From the NCBI GenBank assembly GCA_036387135.1, contig DASVUH010000007.1, positions 24,331 to 88,330 on the forward strand: a stretch of 64,000 nt of DNA. Reading direction: 5' to 3'. The notes beneath the pieces are model-generated. The model did not search any database and was not told the origin of the DNA. It saw only the letters and a list, made by a program, of their open reading frames with translations. This document shows, piece after piece, positions 25,693 to 34,434 of this stretch. The translations under genes and the position numbers were made by a program. This DNA comes from JALZCH01 sp036387135 (GTDB taxonomy: Bacteria > Acidobacteriota > Blastocatellia > Pyrinomonadales > Pyrinomonadaceae). How positions within the stretch are numbered: the stretch's first letter is position 1; each line of letters opens with the position of its first letter.

Positions 25693-26069
25693 AAATTAAC
25701 GAAAATCCTCTTCTGTTTTATTTCTCGCCGGAGCGACAAAATCCGCATTTTTCCACTCGGCGATTAAAGTAAAATTGGTGGACGGGCGCGAAATTGTGAC
25801 GCTTTCAAAGAGCGAAGAAATATACAATGCAGTGATAAAATCGGATGTTTATCAACACAATTCAAAGCGTCACTAAATTTGAGACACGACCGATTATTTA
25901 GTTTATCTGAGTTCGCACACATTCCGCACACATTTTCTGAATTAACCGTCACTAAATTATTTGGGAAATCCGACTTTTCTCAACAATTCCTGAAACGAGC
26001 TTGTGCTACCCTGATACATAACATTTTTTATAAAGGTCTTTCGCAATCTCCCCGCGAAAGAAGTAATTC
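25693..26069. other. 377-bp gene-free stretch with a spaced inverted repeat
   Basis: No convincing gene is present. A 10-bp inverted repeat (GTGACGCTTT at 25796-25805, complement at 25864-25873) is spaced by 58 bases, and CGTCACTAAATT occurs twice (25868 and about 25948). A 7-bp hairpin (CTTTCGC/GCGAAAG, 26038-26060) ends nine bases before the next ATG and may affect its translation. The function of these is unknown. Confidence 0.4.
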
Positions 26070-26924
26070 ATGAAAAGTAAAAATTCATCTCTCGGACTCA
26101 TAGAAGAACAGGGCAAGCGAATTGAAAAATCTGCCGGTCCGGGAATTACTCTGCTCGCTAGATTCGGGTATGCGGCAAAGGGAATTGTTTACATTATTAT
26201 CGGTGTCCTCGCGGCATATGCGGCTTTTACAAGCGGTGGAAGAACAACTGATTCACGCGGCGCGCTGGAAGAAATTATGATTCAGCCTTACGGTAAATAT
26301 TTGTTAGGCGCCGTCGCGGTTGGATTAGCCGGTTATGCTCTCTGGCGTTTTGTTCAGGCTCTAAAGGATACCGAAGACAAAGGCTCCGGGATAAAGGGAA
26401 TAGCAATTCGGATCGGGTATGCAATTATTGGAGTCATTTATCTCGGTTTAGCTTTTTCAGCCGTTCAAATCATTCTCGGTTCCGGCGGAAACAGCAGCAG
26501 TGAGGATTCATCGAAAGAATGGACGGCAACCTTGCTCGCCCAACCGTTCGGTCAATGGCTGGTCGGTTTGGCGGGTCTAGGATTTATCGCTGCGGCTTTA
26601 TCGCATTTCTACAAGGCATTTACAGCTAAGTTCCGGGAAAAGCTGAAGATGACTGAAATGAGCCAAGGGGTGCAAACTTTTGCGATTCGCACCGGTCGTT
26701 TCGGTCTTGTCGCGCGAGGAGTGGTGTTTGGAATTATCGGAGCATTTTTGATTCAAGCCGCTCTTCATTCAAATGCCGGAGAAGCGCGGGGTTTAAGCGG
26801 AGCCTTGAGCGCGCTGGGAGAACAAACATACGGACAAATTTTACTTGGCGTCGTAGCTCTCGGATTAGTCGCCTACGGGTTTTATATGCTGGTGCTTTCG
26901 CGGTATCGGCGCATTATTTTATAG
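26070..26924 (+). CDS. DUF1206 membrane protein
   Basis: This 284-residue inner-membrane protein is made of three copies of a two-helix unit. Each copy starts with an R-x-G-Y/F-x-A/V-x-G-x-V/I-Y/F pattern (FGYAAKGIVYIIIG, IGYAIIGVIYLGLA, FGLVARGVVFGIIG) and ends with a Y/F-G-x-x-L-x-G block followed by GL and an aromatic patch. The arrangement matches DUF1206 proteins, whose function is not known. A 7-bp hairpin lies just before the start codon. Confidence 0.88.
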   Translation: MKSKNSSLGLIEEQGKRIEKSAGPGITLLARFGYAAKGIVYIIIGVLAAYAAFTSGGRTTDSRGALEEIMIQPYGKYLLGAVAVGLAGYALWRFVQALKDTEDKGSGIKGIAIRIGYAIIGVIYLGLAFSAVQIILGSGGNSSSEDSSKEWTATLLAQPFGQWLVGLAGLGFIAAALSHFYKAFTAKFREKLKMTEMSQGVQTFAIRTGRFGLVARGVVFGIIGAFLIQAALHSNAGEARGLSGALSALGEQTYGQILLGVVALGLVAYGFYMLVLSRYRRIIL

Positions 26925-27004
26925 CGAATAAAACAAAGCGGTTTTAGTCATTGCAGGACGATAATGTTTTATTTTTAAATAACTTTCGTTTCGGCTAAAA
27001 AAGG

Positions 27005-27730
27005 ATGTCATCGAATCTATCAAAGAGAGCGCGTACAGAAGCCCGCCTTAAAAACCTTTTTATTTGGCTTCAAACTTTAGTCGGCTCAATTTTGTTTTTC
27101 GGTTTGATGATCGCTGTTGGAGCGCTATTCTTCTTTGCGTGGCTGGCGGACGAGGTTCTTGAGGGCGGAACTCAAGCTATGGACGAAACGGTGCGTATTT
27201 TCGTTCACGGATTTGCCAGCCAACCGCTTACGCTCCTAATGAATTTTATGACAGTGCTTGGTTCAACTTTGTTCCTAAGCACTGTTTTTGTTTGTGTTTT
27301 TATAATATTCATTCGCAAAAACAGCAAGCGCCCAGCCATTTTAATAACAATGACAATGGCGGGAGCCGTGATTCTTAATTTTGTATTAAAGGTAAGTTTC
27401 GCTCGCGCCCGACCAGCCCCGTTTTTTGATACGCCGCTGCCGAGTTCTTACAGCTTTCCAAGCGGACACGCGCTTTTTGCACTGTGTTTTTACGGAGCTT
27501 TAGCCTGGATTTTTGCCTCAATGATACGCAAACACTGGTTGAAATCTTTAATTTGGGTTGCTGCTGTTTTTCTTGTTCTGTTGATTGGTATGTCGCGCAT
27601 TTATTTAGGCGTTCATTATCCGAGCGATGTGATAGCAGGATACGCAGCTTCAATTGTTTGGGTTATAACTATTATATCGGCAGATTACGTACTCAAAAAT
27701 AAGAATGATTTTCTCAGGAAAATGTCTTAA
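27005..27730 (+). CDS. PAP2 superfamily membrane phosphatase
   Basis: This 241-residue integral membrane phosphatase has the three PAP2 motifs: KVSFARARP, PSGH (in YSFPSGHALF) and SRIYLGVHYPSD. Lipid phosphate substrates such as phosphatidic acid, phosphatidylglycerol phosphate or undecaprenyl diphosphate are typical. About six membrane segments are visible and the active site would face the periplasm. AAAAGG precedes the ATG directly. Confidence 0.92.
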   Translation: MSSNLSKRARTEARLKNLFIWLQTLVGSILFFGLMIAVGALFFFAWLADEVLEGGTQAMDETVRIFVHGFASQPLTLLMNFMTVLGSTLFLSTVFVCVFIIFIRKNSKRPAILITMTMAGAVILNFVLKVSFARARPAPFFDTPLPSSYSFPSGHALFALCFYGALAWIFASMIRKHWLKSLIWVAAVFLVLLIGMSRIYLGVHYPSDVIAGYAASIVWVITIISADYVLKNKNDFLRKMS

Positions 27731-27756
27731 TTTTTTTTAGTAGGAGCAACTACATC

Positions 27757-29163
27757 TTGTCTAAATTAACTAAACACAAATTGCGCCGTTTTCAAGCTCA
27801 AATACTTTTCACTTTCTTAATAATTTGTTTATTAGGCGTCGTTTCATCCGCTCAATCACAGGCAAAAACGATTGATTCGAGAACGGAAACACTCTCAATT
27901 CCCTTGCGTGAACAAGCTAAAATTCAACAGGAATGGCTGAAACTGCGCCTTGAACGTGTTTTGCCGCAGCTTATGCGGAAACACAAAGTCAAGATGTGGC
28001 TTATAATCTGCCGCGAATATAACGAAGACCCGGTTTTTTTCTCGCTGGTTTCGCCCACTACTTTTGCCGCGCGCCGACGGACAATTTACGTTTTTAATGA
28101 TCGCGGTGAAAAAGAAGGCATTGAGCGTCTTGCTTTAGGCGGCGGTTCAAATGGTGGTCTTTACACTGTTTATCGCGATCCTGAAACTGAAAACCGCGAG
28201 CTTTATGGTGAAGGGCAATGGGCTTTGCTGAAAAAACTGGTAACCGAACGCAATCCAGAAAATATAGCCGTTAATATTTCTTCAACTCATGCTTTTTCCG
28301 ATGGGCTTTCAGCAGGAGAGCGAGAAAAATTGGAAGCAGTTTTAGGATTAGAATACACTCGCCGAATCATTCGCGCTGAAGAGCTTCCGCTTGAATACGT
28401 TGAAACGAGATTGCCCGAAATGATGCCGACTTATAAAAGCATGATGGAAGTCGTTCACTCTTTAATAAGTCGCGCTTTTTCCAGTGAAGTTATTAAACCG
28501 GGAACAACGACAAACGAAGACGTGACCTGGTGGCTGCGGCAACAACTCAGCAATAACAGGCTCGGCACTTGGTTTCAACCTTCGGTTCGCATACAACGTA
28601 AAGAAAAAGCCGGAGTTAATATTCTGGCTGAAAACACACCGACAGCTATCCAGCGCGGAGATGTCTTGCACGTTGATTTCGGAATGACATTGATGCGGCT
28701 TAATACGGACACACAGCATATGGGTTATGTTTTACGGGAAGGCGAAAAAGACGTTCCCGCAGGAATTAAACGCGCTTTGGCAAACTCCAACCGCTTGCAG
28801 GACATAGTAATGGAGCGGATGAAAGTCGGAAGAACAGGCAACGAAGTGTTGGCAGATTCGCTTGCGGCAATGAAAGCGGCAGGAATTAACGGCAGTGTAT
28901 ATACACATCCAATCGGTGACCACGGGCACGGCGCAGGTCCGCTCGTCGGATTGTGGGACAGACAACAAGGTGTTCCGGGTCGCGGTGATGTGAAATTGAT
29001 TCCAAGCTCGTGGTTTGCGATTGAACTTGCGACAACAACGCCCGTGCCGGAATGGGACAATCAGGAATTATGGGTCGGACAAGAAGAAAATGCGGCGATA
29101 GATGAACAGGGGCGCATAAGCTGGATTCTAAAACGTCAAAATCAATATCACTTAATAAGATAG
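27757..29163 (+). CDS. Exported M24 family metallopeptidase (Xaa-Pro peptidase fold)
   Basis: This 468-residue protein has a signal peptide or anchor (about 12-33, ending VSSAQS) and a creatinase/aminopeptidase-P fold. The dinuclear metal ligands are visible: Asp in HVDFG, Asp in NTDTQH, His in GDHGHGAG, Glu in AIELAT and Glu in GQEENA. It starts at TTG (27757), supported by TAGGAG ten bases before. It follows the PAP2 gene by 26 bases and they may share a transcript. Peptide trimming outside the cytoplasm is likely. Confidence 0.85.
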   Translation: MSKLTKHKLRRFQAQILFTFLIICLLGVVSSAQSQAKTIDSRTETLSIPLREQAKIQQEWLKLRLERVLPQLMRKHKVKMWLIICREYNEDPVFFSLVSPTTFAARRRTIYVFNDRGEKEGIERLALGGGSNGGLYTVYRDPETENRELYGEGQWALLKKLVTERNPENIAVNISSTHAFSDGLSAGEREKLEAVLGLEYTRRIIRAEELPLEYVETRLPEMMPTYKSMMEVVHSLISRAFSSEVIKPGTTTNEDVTWWLRQQLSNNRLGTWFQPSVRIQRKEKAGVNILAENTPTAIQRGDVLHVDFGMTLMRLNTDTQHMGYVLREGEKDVPAGIKRALANSNRLQDIVMERMKVGRTGNEVLADSLAAMKAAGINGSVYTHPIGDHGHGAGPLVGLWDRQQGVPGRGDVKLIPSSWFAIELATTTPVPEWDNQELWVGQEENAAIDEQGRISWILKRQNQYHLIR

Positions 29164-29176
29164 AAACAAAGGCGTA

Positions 29177-29201
29177 GAAAGCGATTCGATAACTCGCTTT
29201 C
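29177..29201. terminator. Hairpin between convergent genes
   Basis: GAAAGCGA and TCGCTTTC form an 8-bp stem with a 9-base loop in the 44-bp space between the M24 and methyltransferase genes. There is no clear T-tract on either strand, so it is a weak terminator candidate. Confidence 0.4.
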
Positions 29202-29207
29202 AAGAAG

Positions 29208-29831
29208 TTAATTTTTAGCGGGATTCTTTCGCAATACCCAAGTGGACATACAGCGGAGGTTTTGCACATTCGTTGTTTTCAAAGGCTCCTGCCAAATAGC
29301 GCCAATTTTATTTGTGGCTTTCGTTAGAAATTCTTCATCAATGAGAAACCGTTGCGAACCATCCGGCAATAAAAATCTTCGATTTTGAATCTGTTGAATT
29401 CTATCTTCAATTCCAATGGAAGAAGCAAGACGCGCAAAAAATAAACCGTTGCTTTTCAGTACCCTCCACAGCTCTGTAAGCATTTCGTGAAAATGCTCTT
29501 CATTTCCGGCAAAGTGCAAAACTGCGCTGCTGATAACCACATCAAAATGCTCGACCGGAAACGGCATCTTTTCTACCGGTGAAACCTGGAAATTATTCTT
29601 GGGTAAATTTGGAGCAAGGTTCTCTGCGAGACTTTGGACTTGTTCAATAGCCTGCCGATTTTGATCAACTCCGAAAACTTCATATCCCTGGCGCAAAAAA
29701 TAAACAAGATTGCGACCGCCGCCGCATCCGGCGTCCAATATCTTCATATTGGGGCTGAATCTGCCTTTCAATATTTGATCGAACAGATAAATATCTATAT
29801 CGCCAAATAACTCTCGTACGGTTATCATCAT
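29208..29831 (-). CDS. Class I SAM-dependent methyltransferase
   Basis: This 207-residue cytoplasmic protein has the SAM-binding motif DAGCGGGRN near residue 35, the acidic ribose contact in GVDQN and the LHF-containing post-motif (VISSAVLHFA). It matches methyltransferase domain 11/25 proteins, and the substrate cannot be told. It is divergent from the monooxygenase-fold gene at 29882 with a 50-bp shared upstream region. Confidence 0.85.
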   Translation of the reverse strand: MMITVRELFGDIDIYLFDQILKGRFSPNMKILDAGCGGGRNLVYFLRQGYEVFGVDQNRQAIEQVQSLAENLAPNLPKNNFQVSPVEKMPFPVEHFDVVISSAVLHFAGNEEHFHEMLTELWRVLKSNGLFFARLASSIGIEDRIQQIQNRRFLLPDGSQRFLIDEEFLTKATNKIGAIWQEPLKTTNVQNLRCMSTWVLRKNPAKN

Positions 29832-29881
29832 TCGAGCTTAGATTATTTTTAATTGGTAAGCTATATAAAAAGGAGTTTTAA

Positions 29882-30238
29882 ATGATAACCGTAGCAAATC
29901 GCATCTATGTAAAAGCGGAATACTCCGAAGCATTTGAGAAAGTGTTTCGCGAAAGAGCGAGGCTGGTTGATGAAATGCCCGGATTCGTTTCCAATCAGGT
30001 TTTACGCCCCGTAAATGAAGGCGATCCTTATATTGTGTTTACTCTCTGGGATAGCCGAGAAGATTTTATGAATTGGGTGCGTTCAGATGCTTTCGTCAAA
30101 GGTCATGCTCAATCAGGCACTCTGCCAAAAGAGGCATATTTTAAACCCAACGTTTTAGAGATGCATGAAGTGGTACAGGATTCTTCAAGAACGGAGCTAA
30201 AGCCGGAAACTAAAGGCGGACCATTTAAAATGCATTAA
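29882..30238 (+). CDS. Antibiotic-biosynthesis-monooxygenase (ABM/HmoA) fold protein
   Basis: This 118-residue dimeric alpha-beta barrel type protein starts MITVANRIYVK, continues MPGFVSNQVLRPVNEGDPY and has TLWDSREDFMNWVRSDAF, the family pattern shared by quinol monooxygenases and HmoA/IsdG heme-degrading enzymes. The spacing of the Asn/Trp/His-type heme residues is not clear enough to choose. AAAAAGGAG precedes the ATG by six bases. Confidence 0.85.
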   Translation: MITVANRIYVKAEYSEAFEKVFRERARLVDEMPGFVSNQVLRPVNEGDPYIVFTLWDSREDFMNWVRSDAFVKGHAQSGTLPKEAYFKPNVLEMHEVVQDSSRTELKPETKGGPFKMH

Positions 30239-30300
30239 TATCAGTTTCTTGAGGTTTCTTTATTTAGTTTTTATGTTTATCCAATAGAGGAATAAGTAAT

Positions 30301-30783
30301 ATGAAGTTTTTATCCAAATTAACCTTACTGCTGATTGTTTTTGTCGGCGTTTCTTTAGCGCTGACAATAAACAGGGATGAGAAAGTTAATCCGCGTCTTC
30401 CTGACGATGCTGTAAATAATGAACAATCAAATCAAGCTAATTTAAAGAAACTAAAAAAAGAAATTGATCGTGAAATCGGAAAACCGCGAGCAAAACGTTT
30501 GAATCAATGCCGGGTTATTGCATTCGGGGCAAAGGCTTGCGGCGGACCGAAGAGTTATTTGATTTATTCAACCTTACAAACCAATGAAAATAAATTAAAA
30601 CGGTTGGTTAATCAGTACAATTCCATAGAAGAGAAAATCAACAAAGAAACTGATGCAATGTCTGACTGTATGTTTATTGAAGAGCCGAAAGTAAGTTTGG
30701 TTAATGGAATGTGCAAAACTAACAGAAGTTACGCAATTGGAATAAGCGAAACTTTGTTTAAATTCGCAAGAGTGATAAATTGA
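30301..30783 (+). CDS. Exported protein of unknown function with paired cysteines
   Basis: The 160-residue product has a signal peptide or anchor (residues 5-22), an Asn/Lys/Glu-rich helical stretch and four cysteines (in NQCRV, KACGGP, SDCMF and GMCKT) that could form two disulfides in the periplasm. I do not recognise the family. Its coding sequence looks more A/T rich than most genes here. It ends just before the CocE-type gene. Confidence 0.65.
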   Translation: MKFLSKLTLLLIVFVGVSLALTINRDEKVNPRLPDDAVNNEQSNQANLKKLKKEIDREIGKPRAKRLNQCRVIAFGAKACGGPKSYLIYSTLQTNENKLKRLVNQYNSIEEKINKETDAMSDCMFIEEPKVSLVNGMCKTNRSYAIGISETLFKFARVIN

Positions 30784-30824
30784 ACGCGAATCGGTCAGAA
30801 TCAATCTTCCTGGGAATTTCAATC

Positions 30825-33011
30825 ATGAAAACACTTCGCTTGGCAAATATTTTTCGATTTACCTTTTTTGCTCTGTTATGGATTGCATTTGCACAAGCCG
30901 CGGCTCAACCTTTGGCACAACCGCCGGCGCCGCAACCCTCTCCTGTCGAAGTTAAGATTGATGCAAAGATTTTCGATTCTTACATTGGACAATATGAAGA
31001 CGCAGCTAATCTCGGAGGAACAGTTTTCTCATTTTTCCGTGAAGGCGAAAAGTTTTACCTGCAAGTCACGAATCAGGACAAACTTGAGATTTTCCCCACA
31101 GCCGAAAACAAGTTTTTCTTAAAAGTTGCTCCTGCTTCAGCGGAGTTTGTGCGCGATGCCGCAACGGGGCGCATCACCAATATGATCTGGCGACAGGGCG
31201 GCAGGGATTTTACCACCAAGCGCATTGCCGACCAGCCCGCCAAAGATACGCGCATTCAATTTAAACGCACCGAAGCGATGATTTCGATGCGCGACGGTAT
31301 TAAGCTTTTTACGGTTATTTTTACGCCAGAAAACCAAACCGAGTCGCTTCCTGTTTTAATCGAGCGCTCGCCTTACGGCGTCAAAGGTTGGAATTCGAGC
31401 GGAGTGAACGGTTCGCGACCTGAACTCGTTAAAGACGGCTATGTTTTTGTCTTTCAGGATATTCGCGGGCGGTATGAGTCCGAAGGCGAATTTGTGATGG
31501 TGCGCCCGCCCGTAAATCATCGCGACCCGAAAGCCATTGATGAAAGCACGGACACTTACGACACTATTGAGTATTTGCTTAAAAACGTCGCCAACAATAA
31601 CGGGCGAGTCGGCATTTACGGCGTTTCGTATGGCGGTTGGCTGTCGTCGGTCGCGCTCATTGATCCGCATCCGGCGCTCAAAACCTCTTCGCCGCAGGCT
31701 CCAATCGGCGATCTTTGGATGGGCGATGATTTATTTCATCACGGCGCTTTTCGTCAGACTTACGCCCACGATTGGGCTTATCTGCTCGAAACGGTCAAAG
31801 GCGAGGGCGAAGGCGCAGTCAAGCTCGATAAACTGGACGCTTTTGATTGGTATTTCGATTTAAAAACCGTTGGGGCGCTGGTCAACAAGCTCGGCAACAA
31901 ATCCGCTACCTGGAATAATGCCGTCGCTCATCCGAACTGGGATTCTTATTGGCAGCAACGCGCAGTGCCGAATTATTTAAAAGAAACGAGCATTCCGACG
32001 CTCATTGTCGGCGGCTGGTGGGATCAGGAAGATTTATACGGACCGCTTGTAACTTACAAAACTCTGGAAAAAACCGACCGCGACAATCAGGTTTTTCTCG
32101 TGATGGGTCCCTGGAATCACGGCGGATGGGGCGGGCGTGGTCGCAGATTGGGCGCGATTGATTTCGGCAGCGACACTGGCAGATATTTTCGCAGCGAAAT
32201 ACAAGCCCCGTGGTTTGCTTATCATCTCAAAGGCAAAGGCGCTTTAAAGCTTGCTGAAGCTACAATTTTCCAGTCCGGTTCAAACAAATGGATGACTTAC
32301 GATTCCTGGACGCCAAAGCAAAATCTGCAAAAACGCGAATTGTATTTGCAGACCGGCGGAAAGGTTTCGTTTCAGAAACCGGCAAACAAAGGCGAGGAGT
32401 TTGACACATACGTTTCAGACCCGGCAAATCCGATTCCGTATCGCAAACGACCGATTTTAGGGACTTACGCGCAAGGCTCATCCTGGTTTACGTGGCTATC
32501 CGACGACCAGCGTTTTCTCTCTGACCGCAAAGATGTTCTTTCGTGGCAATCGGACGTTTTGAGCGAAGATGTTACGATTACGGGCGACATCTTTGCGCAT
32601 CTTTTTGCTTCAACGACTGGTTCGGACAGCGATTGGGTAGTGAAATTGATTGACGTTTACCCGGCTGAATATCCTGCGGATGCGAAAATGGCAAATTATC
32701 AATTTATGGTCGCCAGCGAGATTTTTCGCGGTCGCTATCGCCGCAGTTTTGAAAAGGCGGAAGCGATTGAGCCTAACAAAGTCAGCGAATACACGGTTGA
32801 TCTGCGCGGCAACAATTACACGTTCAAAAAAGGTCATCGAATCATGGTGCAAGTACAAAGCTCATGGTTTCCGCTTTATGACCGCAATCCGCAAAAGTTT
32901 GTTGAAAACATCTTTCTCGCCAAAGAAAGCGATTATCAAAGAGCAAGCCAGCGCGTTTATCATTCGTCAAAATATCCTTCCCATATCAGCGTTTCTGTTG
33001 CTGCCCGGTGA
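30825..33011 (+). CDS. Exported CocE/NonD family hydrolase with an N-terminal DUF3471-like domain
   Basis: This 728-residue exported protein has a signal peptide (MKTLRLANIFRF to about AAAQ). Residues about 34-125 resemble the DUF3471 beta domain seen next to beta-lactamase-like enzymes (YIGQYEDAA, FREGEKFYLQVTNQDKLEIFP, FVRDAATGRI). The rest is an X-Pro dipeptidyl-peptidase/CocE hydrolase: SPYG, QDIRGRYESEG, nucleophile GVSYGGW, and the acid and His regions GGWWDQEDLYG and GPWNHGGW. The start at 30825 gives the signal peptide. The gene precedes the amino-acid permease, which fits a peptide-use role. Confidence 0.85.
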   Translation: MKTLRLANIFRFTFFALLWIAFAQAAAQPLAQPPAPQPSPVEVKIDAKIFDSYIGQYEDAANLGGTVFSFFREGEKFYLQVTNQDKLEIFPTAENKFFLKVAPASAEFVRDAATGRITNMIWRQGGRDFTTKRIADQPAKDTRIQFKRTEAMISMRDGIKLFTVIFTPENQTESLPVLIERSPYGVKGWNSSGVNGSRPELVKDGYVFVFQDIRGRYESEGEFVMVRPPVNHRDPKAIDESTDTYDTIEYLLKNVANNNGRVGIYGVSYGGWLSSVALIDPHPALKTSSPQAPIGDLWMGDDLFHHGAFRQTYAHDWAYLLETVKGEGEGAVKLDKLDAFDWYFDLKTVGALVNKLGNKSATWNNAVAHPNWDSYWQQRAVPNYLKETSIPTLIVGGWWDQEDLYGPLVTYKTLEKTDRDNQVFLVMGPWNHGGWGGRGRRLGAIDFGSDTGRYFRSEIQAPWFAYHLKGKGALKLAEATIFQSGSNKWMTYDSWTPKQNLQKRELYLQTGGKVSFQKPANKGEEFDTYVSDPANPIPYRKRPILGTYAQGSSWFTWLSDDQRFLSDRKDVLSWQSDVLSEDVTITGDIFAHLFASTTGSDSDWVVKLIDVYPAEYPADAKMANYQFMVASEIFRGRYRRSFEKAEAIEPNKVSEYTVDLRGNNYTFKKGHRIMVQVQSSWFPLYDRNPQKFVENIFLAKESDYQRASQRVYHSSKYPSHISVSVAAR

Positions 33012-33051
33012 TAGAAGGAAATAATGTAAAAACAGTCTAAAAAAGACCTTT

Positions 33052-34434
33052 TTGGGAGGTGAAACTGTAGCTACTGCCGATACTTCAAAACTCGCTAAAC
33101 GCCTGGGACTTTTTGATTCCACCATGATCGTGATGGGCGGAATTATCGGTTCCGGGATTTTTATCAATCCTTATGTTGTCGCTCAGCACGTTCAAACCCC
33201 ATTCTTAATTTTAGGAGCGTGGCTGCTCGGTGGTTTGATCGCACTTTTAGGTGCATTTATCTACGCCGAGCTTGCAGACAGATGCGCTGATGTCGGAGGA
33301 CAATACGCCTACTTGCGGGAGGCTTATCATCCGTCGGTAGCATTTATTTACGGATGGGCTTTATTGCTGGTTACGCAAACCGGCGGAATGGCTGCGGTCG
33401 CCATTACTTTTTCCCGGTACTTTTTGGAAATCACTCACGCTCCTTTACCTGATTGGTTTATCGCAACGCTAACTCTCGGAGGATTGACGATCATCAACTG
33501 TCTAGGCGTTCGGGCAGGGAGCAGCGTTCAAAATGCCTTAATGGTTCTAAAGATTTTAGCCATTCTTGCACTTATTGTATGCGGCTTTTTCTTTGTATCC
33601 GAACCGGCAAGCTCATTAGGAAACACGCCGGATCGCTCTCTCTCATTAAATTTATTTACTGCAATGGGAGCAGCTTTGATTCCTGTGATGTTCGCTTACG
33701 GCGGATGGCAAACAGCAAGTTTTGTGTCGGGTGAAATGCGCAACCCCCGCCGTGATTTGGCGCGCGGTCTTTTAATCGGAGTTATCGGAGTTATCTTACT
33801 GTACACATTGGTTAATCTCGTTTGCCTTTATGCGCTCGGTCCCGAACGATTGGCAGCAACCACTACTCCCGCCTCAACAATTATGCGAATTGCCTTTGGC
33901 GAGCGCGGAGCGGCGTTGATTGCTTTAGGAATAGCCATTTCTACTCTGGGTTTTTTAAGTCAGGGAATGTTGACAGCCCCGCGCGTTTATTTTGCGATGG
34001 CAAAAGATAAACTTTTCTTTCAAAGCGTCGCAAAACTCAACGAACGCACTCACGCTCCCGTTCTCGCAATTGCCTTGCAGGGAGCGCTGGCGATAATCAT
34101 TGCGCTTTCGGGCAAATATGAACAAATCCTGAATTATGTTGTCTCAATTGATTTTATTTGGTTTGGATTAACGGCAGCTTCGCTTTTTGTCTTTCGCAGC
34201 CGCGCGACTCGCTTGAATAAACTCGAAACTCACGAAAACATTGAGAACACCGGAACAACATATAATCGCGTTCCCGGTCATCCATTTACAACCGCCTTGT
34301 TTACTGCCGCCTGCGCTTTGATTGTTTTCAGCACTTTTTATAATTATCCTTCAAACAGTGTGATCGGTTTGATTATTGTTATTGCCGGAATACCTGTTTA
34401 TTTCTTCTGGCGCAGGCGGAGTCAAGATAAATGA
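33052..34434 (+). CDS. APC family amino acid permease
   Basis: This is a 12-helix inner-membrane amino acid transporter of about 460 residues. The first helix carries MGGIIGSGIFINP, the substrate-binding GSGIF motif, and the pattern around GGQYAYLREAY fits the LAT/SteT branch of APC exchangers. The start is uncertain: TTG at 33052 is open, but the strong GGGAGG sits inside the first codons and is followed by GTA rather than a usual start codon. The 3' end overlaps the aminotransferase gene by ATGA, so the two are coupled. Confidence 0.9.
   Translation: MGGETVATADTSKLAKRLGLFDSTMIVMGGIIGSGIFINPYVVAQHVQTPFLILGAWLLGGLIALLGAFIYAELADRCADVGGQYAYLREAYHPSVAFIYGWALLLVTQTGGMAAVAITFSRYFLEITHAPLPDWFIATLTLGGLTIINCLGVRAGSSVQNALMVLKILAILALIVCGFFFVSEPASSLGNTPDRSLSLNLFTAMGAALIPVMFAYGGWQTASFVSGEMRNPRRDLARGLLIGVIGVILLYTLVNLVCLYALGPERLAATTTPASTIMRIAFGERGAALIALGIAISTLGFLSQGMLTAPRVYFAMAKDKLFFQSVAKLNERTHAPVLAIALQGALAIIIALSGKYEQILNYVVSIDFIWFGLTAASLFVFRSRATRLNKLETHENIENTGTTYNRVPGHPFTTALFTAACALIVFSTFYNYPSNSVIGLIIVIAGIPVYFFWRRRSQDK

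Noticed and set aside
25879..26073. A 64-codon frame before the DUF1206 gene
   Set aside because: It has no ribosome-binding site, unusual composition and overlaps the repeat-containing gene-free stretch.
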